Shown one piece after another: positions 1 to 8,495 of a stretch of 64,000 bases of DNA. The number at the start of each line of letters is the position of its first letter. Positions within the stretch are counted from its first letter, which is position 1. Made by a program: the position numbers and the translations under genes. Under the pieces are notes generated by a model, which was given only the letters and a program-made list of their open reading frames with translations, searched no databases and had not been told where the DNA came from. The stretch covers positions 744,001 through 808,000 of the forward strand of contig CAWESU010000001.1 in the NCBI GenBank assembly GCA_963811805.1. Direction: 5' to 3'. The stretch is from DAHUXN01 sp963811805 (lineage in GTDB: Bacteria > Acidobacteriota > Terriglobia > Acidiferrales > UBA7541).

Positions 1-78
1 AACGACCGCACACGCATCTGCGCTCTGAAAGCCTTCTGGATCGCCTGTGTCGTTGCGAACTTTCAGTTCTATTCCCAT
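1..78 (-). CDS. Partial unknown ORF at the window edge
   Basis: An ATG at 78 on the minus strand opens a stop-free frame of 26 codons that runs off the left edge. The visible protein begins MGIELKVRND. It starts 15 bases after the relaxase stop on the same strand, so it could be the next gene of the mobilization operon. Only a weak purine-rich stretch precedes the ATG. Too little is visible to assign a family. Confidence 0.35.
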   Translation of the reverse strand, partial: MGIELKVRNDTGDPEGFQSADACAVV

Positions 79-93
79 AAAAAGTGCCGCTTC

Positions 94-2847
94 TTAACGT
101 CCGATGGCTTGCGCTGCTGGTTGCGCCTGGCTCGGTGCGGAAGGTTCGATTTTCTCCGCTGGCTGCTGTGCGCAGCTCGACTCTATCGCGGACCGGTGGG
201 CCACGTCGCGCGAGAGTTGGTCGACAAGATGCGCTTTGTCGTTCGTGTAGATTTGCGCGTCGTAGCGCCCGCGCGACACCGCGACGTAAGCCAAGCGTCG
301 GTTGATGAGTTTTTCTCCCGCGCTTTCCGTGTCTACGTGGATTAACACGCGGTCGGCGGTTTGGCCCTGGCTGCTGTGACTAGTGACTGCGTAGCCGTGG
401 TCGAGATGGCGATTTTCGCAGATATTGAATTTGACTGCACGGCTTGAATCGAGGCGGACTTGGATGTTTCCGCGCGCGTCTATCTGCTCGATGGTACCCA
501 GTTCGCGGTTGGCAATGTGCTGTTGACCGTTCGGCGCGGCGAATTGCACGCGGTCGCCCTTAGCGAAATTCCGCTCTGTTTCGCGGTAGATCGTCACGCC
601 GTGCAAACGGCGCGGATCGTAAGTCACGTGTTCGGTGTTCTCCCGTCTCACCGTCACTAAATTTTCTCTGTCATTGGTGAGCTCGACTCGGGCATATTCT
701 CCTGGCTCGATGCCGAGTGCCTCACTACCCCTGGTGTAGCGCACCACGTCACCCGCCTTGTATTGCTCGGCCCATTGCCGGTCCGCCCCGGTGACTTCCG
801 GTCGAGCAACCAGGACTCTCATCCCTTGATCCTTGTGGTCCACGTGCCCACGCGTTTGCATTTCTCTGTGGATCATCTGGTTGATTTCTATTCGCGATTG
901 ATTGTCGGGCGAAACAACCAATGTTCCTTGCGGCTGTTTCACGTATTCAGCCGCGATTGCTCTCAGCCGCTCATCGCGGTCCACAATCTCATGCACGCGT
1001 CCCTGGGAGTCGAGATTCTGGATTGCTTCTCTCACCTGGCCTCGTGAGAGTTGCTCGACTACTTCCTTGAGCACCCGGTCCCTTTGCCGCACAATTTCGT
1101 CGAGCCTTGCCGTTTGGATTCCGGCTTCCTGTAGTTGCTGATATGGGGTACCGGCTTCGACGGCTTGGTGCTGGCGTTTATCGCCTACCAATAGGACACG
1201 GTCATTCTCTTTCAGCCTGTGGAGAAATCCGTTCATCTGCTTCGTGCTTGCCAAACTCGATTCATCCAATACGTAGAGCCGCTTTTGTTCGCTATGCTTT
1301 TTGTCCGTCCATGCAAGATGCCGCTGCAAGGTGCTCGACTCGATCCCGGCCTCGGCGAGCTTCTGCGCTGCACGCGACGTTGGCGCGAAGCCTTCAACTT
1401 TATAACCGTCGCGCTCAGCGGCTTCGCGGATCGCCGCCAGAGAGGTAGTCTTGCCCGACCCAGCAATGCCTTCGAGCGCAGTGACCTGATCCCGGCTTGC
1501 GAGGATTTGCTCGACAGCTTGTCGCTGGCTTTCGCTTAGATGCGGATGGCCTGTCTCGACTCTTCTGCGGGTATCCGCACTAACAATCGCCGGATGTTTG
1601 TTTTGTCCTTCGCGCATACCTTGGATCGTGTCGCGCTCGTAATCAATCATCTCCTGAGTTGTGTATACGCGGCTTGGTGCGTCGAGTTTCTTTTCTACTC
1701 CGATGAATTCACCGGCATTGATGCGTTTCTCGAATTCGGCGCGGACCTCAGCCAGTGTTGCCTCTCCCATCGAACGCCTCAGAGCGTCCCGCAACAGTTC
1801 GCGCTCCTCGACTACAGCTTCCCGTTCTAGGTTTCTCTCTTTTGAGAATGTCACCGCAGAGCGCGCCGTCGTATGGGAGGCTTCGTGCTCAAGCCGGTTT
1901 GCTCTATCCGCGGCTGCGGCCCTCACGTGTTCCGGTTGATTTCCGAACGCCCTCGCCATCTCCCGATGATGCAGTTTCACTTCTTCATGGGAGAGGTTGA
2001 GCTTTGCTTGACGTGTTTTGTGCGCGGCGATTTGCGCGGCGTCAGCTCCTCGCTGATTCTCCTTTGCCAAATGCTCTTCGATCTGCTGGCGACGCGGGCT
2101 TGATGCGGCGAGGTATTCTTCGGAATAGCCTTTGATTTCAGGCTGTCCACTCTTTCCGCGCTCGACCTCGTATCCTAGTCCCTTGAGCCTCATGGCCAGT
2201 TCGGAGCGGTACACTGCTGTCGCGTATTGCTGCGTCCTGTAAAGTTCTCGGGGCTGTAGCGCGTAGGTTTCCCCGCCTTCCGTTTCAGTAAGATTGAAGA
2301 AAACCACATGGGTATGCAGTTGGGGCGCGGCATAACCGTCCACAGGCCTCGCGCTGTCATGCTCAAACTTTGCCGCTACCCATTTGCCGGTTGTTTCCGC
2401 TGGCAGGTTTCCGCCGATTCGGGCCTGGACGTATCGTTCCAGTTCGTCGAGCGCGACGGCTACGCTTTCTTGATGCGCCGCGCGCACCCGTTCATCTCCG
2501 CCCACGAGGGCAGTGAGCGATACGCTCTTCGGTGCAGAGAACGTCGCATCCCAACCCGCGCGGTGCTCCATCGTTCGTACTTTCTGGCCGTGGTCGTTCA
2601 CGTATTCCCGTGCGGCTTTGTGGCGGACGAGCTGCTCGCTCGTGACAGGGTGCTGGCCTTCGGAGAGTCGCTGGAAGTGCTCCTCACGCACTTCACCATC
2701 GAGACCCCACTGCTCGGCAAGTCTCCCGTGCCACTCGCCGCGTATCTGGTCGCCTTGCGTGTAATAGTTCTCGCGGGCGTTGCTGAACTCTTCGGCGTGA
2801 TATGCCCGCGCTTGGTTCGCGCTCAAGGGATTCGATATGGTCAGCAT
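94..2847 (-). CDS. MobF-family relaxase/helicase (TrwC/TraI-like)
   Basis: This 917-residue protein should nick the element's oriT, stay attached to the strand, and unwind it for conjugal transfer. The N-terminal third is a TrwC-type relaxase domain with an early YY-containing segment (catalytic Tyr region, about residue 28) and the metal-binding histidine cluster at LHTHVVFFN (about residue 178). The C-terminal half is a RecD/TraI-type helicase with Walker A AGSGKTT (about residue 470) and a late UvrD-like segment GYAVTSHSSQGQTADRV. Length is within the MobF range. It lies 8 bases after the coupling-protein gene, in one transfer operon. Family assignment is firm; the exact oriT target is not known. 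Confidence 0.93.
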   Translation of the reverse strand: MLTISNPLSANQARAYHAEEFSNARENYYTQGDQIRGEWHGRLAEQWGLDGEVREEHFQRLSEGQHPVTSEQLVRHKAAREYVNDHGQKVRTMEHRAGWDATFSAPKSVSLTALVGGDERVRAAHQESVAVALDELERYVQARIGGNLPAETTGKWVAAKFEHDSARPVDGYAAPQLHTHVVFFNLTETEGGETYALQPRELYRTQQYATAVYRSELAMRLKGLGYEVERGKSGQPEIKGYSEEYLAASSPRRQQIEEHLAKENQRGADAAQIAAHKTRQAKLNLSHEEVKLHHREMARAFGNQPEHVRAAAADRANRLEHEASHTTARSAVTFSKERNLEREAVVEERELLRDALRRSMGEATLAEVRAEFEKRINAGEFIGVEKKLDAPSRVYTTQEMIDYERDTIQGMREGQNKHPAIVSADTRRRVETGHPHLSESQRQAVEQILASRDQVTALEGIAGSGKTTSLAAIREAAERDGYKVEGFAPTSRAAQKLAEAGIESSTLQRHLAWTDKKHSEQKRLYVLDESSLASTKQMNGFLHRLKENDRVLLVGDKRQHQAVEAGTPYQQLQEAGIQTARLDEIVRQRDRVLKEVVEQLSRGQVREAIQNLDSQGRVHEIVDRDERLRAIAAEYVKQPQGTLVVSPDNQSRIEINQMIHREMQTRGHVDHKDQGMRVLVARPEVTGADRQWAEQYKAGDVVRYTRGSEALGIEPGEYARVELTNDRENLVTVRRENTEHVTYDPRRLHGVTIYRETERNFAKGDRVQFAAPNGQQHIANRELGTIEQIDARGNIQVRLDSSRAVKFNICENRHLDHGYAVTSHSSQGQTADRVLIHVDTESAGEKLINRRLAYVAVSRGRYDAQIYTNDKAHLVDQLSRDVAHRSAIESSCAQQPAEKIEPSAPSQAQPAAQAIGR

Positions 2848-2855
2848 AGGTCGGC

Positions 2856-4847
2856 CTATTCGAAGAAGTGCTCTTGTGTCGGGCCAGTTCGGGACAATTG
2901 ATGTTCCCGGTCTTGCTTTACTTCATTCAGGGTGATTTTCTGCTCGGGCATCTCGTTCGCGCCAACTGCTGCCGCTCCTGCTCTCAGCGGCTCTTCGGCC
3001 CGCTTTCTCATTGGCCGTTCAACGTATTTCGGGTGCTCGCTCGGCAATTCGATGAACGGGAAGTTCATCCGCGCGACAAGATTCCCCTTCTTGAGATACC
3101 CGCACAGGTCGGCAAGCCCGCTGATCTCCGACGCCAGTACCAGCGGTTCGACCTGGCGTTCAAGGTTGTAGCTCTTCGTATTCCGCTGCCGTCCCGACTG
3201 TCCGCTTGAACGGCTCTCGCGTAGTCTCTCGATTTCGACCTCGCCGATGGTTTTGGAAATCCACTCCGCTGCACGGCACTCGCTAGTGCGCAAGAAGATT
3301 TTTGTTGCGGGCTGTGACAGCATGGCCTCAGCTTCGTGCCCGTAGCGCGTCTCAAGCTGGCTGCGTCCCTGAAAGCCGAGCACAACCGGATTATTTGACT
3401 TGCGGTTTTCCGTGATGGCCGTATGCAATTGGGGCAACCGCTGCAAGCTGGCCAACTCATCCAAAACAAACCAAACTTTGGGCGGACTGCCCTGTCCCTG
3501 GGTGTCCGTTCCTTGATTCATGAGACGCAGCACAAGCGTATCGAGCCACAAGCTCGTCAAAGGGATAAGCCGTTTGCGCGTTTCAGGTGTGCTCGTGAGG
3601 AAAAGCCAACCCTTCCTCTGTTTCGACCATTCCGCCGCGCTCCATCGCGCCGTAGTTTCTTTTTCTGTGGGAAGCAGCTTGAGGGTGTCGGCGATCATGT
3701 TTAGGGACGCAAGCACGCCGCTCCGCTGCGCCGGGGCCTGGCGGTCGATCATCGCGGCATACTCGGTGCCTTTCACTCTCCGGTCGATTTCCTCCTCATG
3801 GCACATCCACCAAGCAAGTTCCTCGGGCGTTGGTCTGAAGGTCAACAGATGCGCGAAGATTTTTCTCGGACCTTCGACAAAGAACGGATTCTCGTTATGA
3901 CGGTCAGGGAAAAGAGATGCAGCTAAGGTCAGCGCCTCAGCGTCGTGCCTCAACTCCTCGCCGGGACTCCAATAAGGTATGCGGGCGTCGAGCGGATTCA
4001 GGATCGCATCGCCACGCTCAGGCGAGTAGAACTCCGGCGTGTAATCGAGTGCCGGGTCGTAGACGATGGCCGTCTCGCCGCGCTCCTCAATCTGCAACAA
4101 GATTCTTCGGATGAGGGTGCTCTTCCCGGTCCCGGTATCGCCCATGATGAGGATGTGGCTCGGCTCAATGGCGCGAGGTAGCCGCAGCGTCGGCACTATT
4201 CCGAGCGCTCTCTGCCCGAAAGTCCGCTTCTGCTCGAAGCCGATGCCATCTGATCGATTTCTGCGATTGAACCCGCGCACGGTCACAAGTTCCGGCCCTT
4301 TGAGCCTGCGCCCTTCTTTCCGCGCGCGGGCGCGGGCCGCATCTTTTGGGATGGCTGCGAGCAAGCCCAAACAGAACACCCCCAAGCCACCCCAGAGGGC
4401 GGGCCTCAGAAACTCTGTGAAGCTCTGATCGCGGTAAATCCAGTGCCCCAAAAACGCATGCAGCTTGGCGTTGTCATATTGCCCCTGCTGGAAAACGAGC
4501 CGTTGGTCTCCCATCCTCACTGCTTCATCCGTGAGGGAAAACGTCGTCTCACCCGTGGCAGTTGTTACGGGCACTACTTCTTCGTTGAGTGCCAGCCTGC
4601 CGCCTCGCCGGTCCACAACATTTAGCAGCGAGTAGCGGCCAGTTTTGAATCCGATTCCTGCACGCAATTCGGTGCGGATATACGTCGTCAAATAGAACTT
4701 CTGCAAAGGTGTGAGGACATTGGCGTAACGGTAGGCGCAAATCGCAGCCACGCTTACCACTGCCAGAAGCACTGTTGCGATGGTCCACGCGGCCTTCGGA
4801 TTGGGCCACTCGCCCGCGTACTGGTTTCGACCCCACTCTTGGCTCAT
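2856..4847 (-). CDS. Type IV coupling protein (VirD4/TraD/TrwB family)
   Basis: This is an inner-membrane ATPase of 663 residues that links the relaxosome to a type IV secretion channel. Two N-terminal membrane segments are visible (about residues 20-40 and 145-165). They are followed by a P-loop GDTGTGKST (about residue 237) and a Walker B segment VWFVLDELA. The middle region QGRSQLETRYG and the order of motifs match TraD/TrwB. It overlaps the upstream MobC-like gene by 4 bases and precedes the relaxase by 8, the usual accessory protein-T4CP-relaxase order. No channel (VirB/Tra) genes are visible, so either they lie to the left or the element is only mobilizable. Confidence 0.9.
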   Translation of the reverse strand: MSQEWGRNQYAGEWPNPKAAWTIATVLLAVVSVAAICAYRYANVLTPLQKFYLTTYIRTELRAGIGFKTGRYSLLNVVDRRGGRLALNEEVVPVTTATGETTFSLTDEAVRMGDQRLVFQQGQYDNAKLHAFLGHWIYRDQSFTEFLRPALWGGLGVFCLGLLAAIPKDAARARARKEGRRLKGPELVTVRGFNRRNRSDGIGFEQKRTFGQRALGIVPTLRLPRAIEPSHILIMGDTGTGKSTLIRRILLQIEERGETAIVYDPALDYTPEFYSPERGDAILNPLDARIPYWSPGEELRHDAEALTLAASLFPDRHNENPFFVEGPRKIFAHLLTFRPTPEELAWWMCHEEEIDRRVKGTEYAAMIDRQAPAQRSGVLASLNMIADTLKLLPTEKETTARWSAAEWSKQRKGWLFLTSTPETRKRLIPLTSLWLDTLVLRLMNQGTDTQGQGSPPKVWFVLDELASLQRLPQLHTAITENRKSNNPVVLGFQGRSQLETRYGHEAEAMLSQPATKIFLRTSECRAAEWISKTIGEVEIERLRESRSSGQSGRQRNTKSYNLERQVEPLVLASEISGLADLCGYLKKGNLVARMNFPFIELPSEHPKYVERPMRKRAEEPLRAGAAAVGANEMPEQKITLNEVKQDREHQLSRTGPTQEHFFE

Positions 4848-5191
4848 TCCGCACCCCCCGTCGCAACCGCCATGAGGCGCTCCTGCGCCTTGTGGAATTT
4901 GTCATGGTCTGCCCGGTCAATGAGCTGCTGCATTCCCTCAGGCGTCAGCGCCTCTCCGTGGGCCAGCTTGTAGTGCGCATTCAGGAGGATCGTCCGCAAT
5001 GCGATAATCTCTGCCAGCACCGTCTCTTCCAAAGCACGCGGCTTCTGCACACCCGCTTGTTTCAAGAGCGCCTCGCGGCACCATTCGCTGAGTGTCAAAC
5101 CATCGCGCTCGGCTACAGCATTTAGCCGCTCGCATTCGGACTCGGTCATCTTGCAACCTACGGTTTTGTTCCGCAGTTGATCGGCAGGCAT
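4844..5191 (-). CDS. MobC-like relaxosome accessory protein
   Basis: A 115-residue protein beginning MPADQLRNKTVGCKMTESECERL. The N-terminal part resembles the ribbon-helix-helix/Mob accessory proteins that bind oriT beside the relaxase, including the phrase GLTLSEWCREALL. A longer frame reaches 5257, but the ATG at 5191 has a good GGGAGG site about 9 bases upstream, so I chose it. The gene overlaps the coupling-protein start by 4 bases and its upstream side holds inverted repeats suitable for an oriT. Assignment rests on size, motif and position. Confidence 0.72.
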   Translation of the reverse strand: MPADQLRNKTVGCKMTESECERLNAVAERDGLTLSEWCREALLKQAGVQKPRALEETVLAEIIALRTILLNAHYKLAHGEALTPEGMQQLIDRADHDKFHKAQERLMAVATGGAE

Positions 5192-5410
5192 AAGAAGGAA
5201 CCTCCCTGAGGAAACTTCCAAAAACGCTGTTCGTTTCTCGGCTAGCAAAATCAACAAGTTAACGGGAAGCGCCGAAGGTCAACCGTCAGCGCCGCGATTT
5301 TGCTAACCCGCGCGCCGAGAGCACGTTAACCAAGAGCGCCGGGCGGCGCTTTGCAGCACCCAATTTGGGGTGGCGTGTCCGCAAAACTCCCGCTGCGAAG
5401 CAGCGCAGCA
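5192..5410. other. Candidate oriT / intergenic control region with inverted repeats
   Basis: This gene-free stretch lies between the MobC-like gene and the neighbouring gene that reads into it. It contains a perfect 10-base inverted repeat, TAGCAAAATC at 5243-5252 and GATTTTGCTA at 5296-5305. GC-rich repeated GTTAACxxxAxGCGCC-type blocks lie inside and beside it, and a smaller CACCC/GGGTG hairpin sits near 5358-5374. Its position next to the relaxosome genes and its repeat density fit an origin of transfer. I cannot identify a nic site. Confidence 0.4.
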
Positions 5411-6562
5411 TCAAAGTTCACCGTATTCGAGCGCCAATTCATCCCACGCCATACGTACCTCGGGGATGTCCCATGCGCGGCGAAACAACGTCTGTACCGA
5501 CCTCCACTCTTTCTCCGAGAAGCCGAACGTGATCGCATTGGCGTGGGCGCGAAACCAAACGTCTTCCTTCCCTTTGCCTTCCTCCGATGGCGCGGTATAT
5601 CCGAGGAAGTACTCGCGATTCCAGCGCCGTTCTCCTTCTGGCCCCAACGTCGCAAGCATCGTGCGGAACTCGGTGATCTTCGGATATCCCTCGATTGGGT
5701 ACATAGGGCCGCGAGGACCTGGGAAGCTCAGAAGCAGGGAGAACTCGCTGCCCTCTCCACGGGCAAACGAAAGCGAATATTCACCCTCTTTAACAGAGGG
5801 GATGGGAGGCTGATAGAAAGAATCCTTAGGAGTCGATGCCGCGCGGAGAGGCTGCTCTTTCACGAAGTAGTGGCCTCGTGCCGCTAGCCGCCAGAGAATA
5901 GGCCAGAAGGGTCGAAGAGCGCGGTCTAGTGCTTCGGCCCCGGAGAGCTTTTCTTCTTCCAGAATCACATAGAGGTTTCGAGCGGCCAGCAACGGTTCCC
6001 ACTTCGTTGCGGGATCGCTCAATCGTTTGCGAGTCTCCAGCACCGTCCGGCGCACGATTTCGGGAGTCGCTTGCTCGCTTGTCTCTTTCGCCTTGGCAGG
6101 CTGGCACTCGGTCGGCAGATTGCCGAGGTAATACTCGTCGAGCTTCGAAGTGCGTTCCTTCCGCAGTTCAAACAGAGCGACGAAGGCATCCAAAACGCCG
6201 ATCAGGGATTCGCGCGAAACAGGGTTGGGGGTCCGGTCGGAAAAGGCTTCCAAACCCTGCTGCACAAAGTAGGCAAGGATCGTCCATTCCGCTCGCGACA
6301 GAACGTGCTGTGCTTCACCCTTCCTGCGAATGTGAAGAAGCGTTTCCGTCGGCTGGGCCAGCAGGTCCACAACTTCCAGGCGGTCTTCCCGTGCCGATTC
6401 CAGGAATTGCTTGGCGACATCGGAGGTCGTGACGCTCTGCCCGGTCTTCGAGGAGATAAGCTCCTTGGCCCGCTCCAATCGCGTGCGCAAGGCGTCGCTG
6501 ATCCGAAGAGACAGGGTTTGCTGCTGCAAGGGCCTCTCTTCGTTCTCGGGTTTCTTGGGCAT
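5411..6562 (-). CDS. Unknown protein with RHH-like N-terminus
   Basis: I do not recognise this 383-residue protein. Residues about 15-65 (LSLRISDALRTRLERAKELI...) look like a ribbon-helix-helix or Arc/CopG-type DNA-binding segment. The rest is a mixed alpha/beta region without a known motif, ending AWDELALEYGEL. The frame is open to 6637, but the ATG at 6562 is preceded by GAGG about 9 bases away and is preferred. A strong promoter and a palindrome lie upstream (6613-6665), consistent with autoregulation. It is cargo or a regulator of the mobile element. Function is not claimed. Confidence 0.7.
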   Translation of the reverse strand: MPKKPENEERPLQQQTLSLRISDALRTRLERAKELISSKTGQSVTTSDVAKQFLESAREDRLEVVDLLAQPTETLLHIRRKGEAQHVLSRAEWTILAYFVQQGLEAFSDRTPNPVSRESLIGVLDAFVALFELRKERTSKLDEYYLGNLPTECQPAKAKETSEQATPEIVRRTVLETRKRLSDPATKWEPLLAARNLYVILEEEKLSGAEALDRALRPFWPILWRLAARGHYFVKEQPLRAASTPKDSFYQPPIPSVKEGEYSLSFARGEGSEFSLLLSFPGPRGPMYPIEGYPKITEFRTMLATLGPEGERRWNREYFLGYTAPSEEGKGKEDVWFRAHANAITFGFSEKEWRSVQTLFRRAWDIPEVRMAWDELALEYGEL

Positions 6563-6612
6563 CCGGGGAAACCTCGCTTTCGGAGCATGGGATGCAACCC
6601 GAAAGAATATGG

Positions 6613-6665
6613 TTGCATCTACGCATTGCGTATGCAAACATAGTCTGGCGCATACGGAAAGTCAA
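6613..6665 (-). promoter_or_regulatory. Promoter with palindromic operator for the 5411-6562 gene
   Basis: On the minus strand a -35 box TTGACT (6660-6665) and a -10 box TATGTT (6637-6642) are separated by 17 bases. Directly downstream, covering the expected start of transcription, is an imperfect palindrome at 6613-6637 with half-sites TTGCATCTACGCA and TTGCGTATGCAA. This arrangement suggests a repressor site. The adjacent gene product has an RHH-like N-terminus and is the first candidate to bind it. Confidence 0.6.
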
Positions 6666-6909
6666 GCTAAAAATGGAGGCCATGAGAAAACTCAGGAATA
6701 CGCCCATGCAACCTCACACAACCCAATTCGGCTCGCGCAAGAACCCAGCGCCGTCACGACGGCAGCATGGCTCGCGCCTCGCAGCTGATGTCCCATGCAC
6801 ACCTGATGCGCAGACTCGTGAGCCTCAGGTGGGTGGATGGCCACCGCGAATTTCCTCTGCCAGCGAGAGGTTAAATGTTGGCGAGAAAGACCGCGCTAAC
6901 GGAACCACA

Positions 6910-7119
6910 GTGGAAACAGAACGAGGGCAGGACCAGTTGCTCACGGTTCATGAGGTCGCGGGTCTCCTCCACGTGCCGGTCTCTTGGGTTTACGGACGGA
7001 TGCGCAAACGATCTCAAGAACGTTTGCCAGCTTATCGGCTGGGAAAATACTGGCGTTTCCGCGAGGCCGAAGTATTGGCATGGGTCGAGTCTCAACGCGG
7101 GGACTGGCATGGAGCCTGA
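6910..7119 (+). CDS. Small HTH protein, excisionase-like
   Basis: About 69 residues that form a MerR/excisionase-type winged HTH: LLTVHEVAGLLHVPVSWVYG, then a basic stretch, YRLGKYWRF, and EVLAWVES. Such proteins direct excision of elements by tyrosine recombinases or act as small regulators. The frame is open back to 6592, but the upstream translation is not protein-like, so I favour the GTG at 6910. That start is inferred. The gene sits 70 bases before the integrase on the same strand, the usual xis-int arrangement. Confidence 0.65.
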   Translation: METERGQDQLLTVHEVAGLLHVPVSWVYGRMRKRSQERLPAYRLGKYWRFREAEVLAWVESQRGDWHGA

Positions 7120-7189
7120 GTTCCGGTTTACACTCGGACACGACATAGGAAAAGGCAGGGAAGCCAACCACTCGAAAGAGAGGAAAAGG

Positions 7190-8362
7190 ATGGCTCACTG
7201 CCAGTACCAAAGTGGTTGTCTTTTCATTCGAGGCAAGAAGCGAAAAATGTGGGTCGCACGCTGGAGAGAAGACGCAATCCAACCGGACGGCGCGGTGCTG
7301 CGTGTGCTGCGTTCGGAAACGTTGGGACCGGTCAGCGAAATTGCTGGACGGCGTGAAGCTCGCATTCTCTTGCAAAATCGTCTCGCGTCAATTAACTCAG
7401 GTCAGCGCCGACCGGAAACCACAATGACGTTTGGGAACTTTGTGGTGGAACGGTTCGAGCCTGACATTCTTCCAACACTCAAGTATGCGACGCAGAAGAG
7501 TTACTCGTATCTTCTGCGAAAGCATTTGTTTCTTCGCTTCCGGGATTGCCGATTGTGCGACATCAAGCGTGCCGACATTCAGCAGTTCGTGATCGGAAAG
7601 CTGAAGAGCGGCTACGCCTGGGAGACGGCCAATCACCTCCGCAACGTGATGAGCAAAGTCATGAGTACGGCGGTAAGTTGGAACTATCTCCCGGACAATC
7701 CGGTGCGCGGCGTGAAAATGCCGGAACGCACGTACAAGCGCCCGCATCGATTTCTCGACGCGCAAGCTGTTCGTCTCTTGATCGCAGCTTCGGAAGAACC
7801 CGTACGTACTATCGTCTTGCTGGCAACGATGACAGGACTGCGCATCGGCGAAATCCTGGCGCTTCGTTGGGGCAGGATCAATCTGACGCAGGGAACTCTT
7901 CGCGTCGAGGAGACCTGCTACTACGGGCATTTTGGCACGCCGAAAACGCAGGCCAGTCGCCGTGAGGTTCCGCTACCGTCAATGGTCGTCGAGGCATTGC
8001 TCGCGCACCGTTCACGCTCACGCAATACGTCAGCCGAAGCGTTGGTCTTCTGCACGCGAGAAGGGATGCCACTCGCTCCGAACAATCTGCGCAAGCGGCA
8101 ACTAACTTCCGCGTGTGAACGAGCGGGGATCGCGCGGATCGATTGGCACACACTCCGACACACGCACGGGACTCTGCTGCACGAGCAAGGAACACCGTTA
8201 AAGGTGGCCCAAGCTCAACTCGGGCACTCGCGCATGACGACCACGCTTGAGATATACACGCACGCCAGCACGAGCGCCCAAAGACAAGCGGTCAATCAGC
8301 TTGAAAGTCAGTTGTTCCCGAGTGTTCCCAAATTTGCCGAAATTGGGCAAAGGCCAAATTAG
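7190..8362 (+). CDS. Tyrosine recombinase/integrase of the left-hand element
   Basis: A 390-residue phage-type integrase that should catalyse integration and excision at the adjacent tRNA-Ala. Catalytic residues are visible: Arg in TGLRIGEILAL, the HTLRH box, LGHS, and the Tyr in TLEIYTHAS. An N-terminal SAM-like core-binding domain precedes them. The frame is open from 6875, but ATG 7190 follows AGAGGAAAAGG and is the better start. The gene ends 27 bases from the 3' end of the tRNA. Its neighbours to the left are transfer genes, so the element body extends leftwards. Confidence 0.93.
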   Translation: MAHCQYQSGCLFIRGKKRKMWVARWREDAIQPDGAVLRVLRSETLGPVSEIAGRREARILLQNRLASINSGQRRPETTMTFGNFVVERFEPDILPTLKYATQKSYSYLLRKHLFLRFRDCRLCDIKRADIQQFVIGKLKSGYAWETANHLRNVMSKVMSTAVSWNYLPDNPVRGVKMPERTYKRPHRFLDAQAVRLLIAASEEPVRTIVLLATMTGLRIGEILALRWGRINLTQGTLRVEETCYYGHFGTPKTQASRREVPLPSMVVEALLAHRSRSRNTSAEALVFCTREGMPLAPNNLRKRQLTSACERAGIARIDWHTLRHTHGTLLHEQGTPLKVAQAQLGHSRMTTTLEIYTHASTSAQRQAVNQLESQLFPSVPKFAEIGQRPN

Positions 8363-8388
8363 CAAGTGATTGAAAGGCAGGGAGATGT

Positions 8389-8464
8389 TGGTGGACGTGG
8401 CCGGGATCGAACCGGCGACCCCCTGCTTGCAAAGCAGGTGCTCTCCCAGCTGAGCTACACGCCC
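8389..8464 (-). tRNA. tRNA-Ala(TGC)
   Basis: Read on the minus strand, the gene starts GGGCGTG, which pairs with CACGTCC (one G-U). It has the D-arm GCTC..GAGC, an anticodon stem CCTGC-TTTGCAA-GCAGG with anticodon TGC, and the T-arm GCCGGTTCGATCCCGGC. It ends in A plus an encoded CCA. The complete 76-base fold is intact. Integrase genes lie immediately on both sides, so the tRNA is the likely attachment target. Confidence 0.96.
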
Positions 8465-8495
8465 ACTGCCAGCTACTCCAATCATTTTCCATCAC

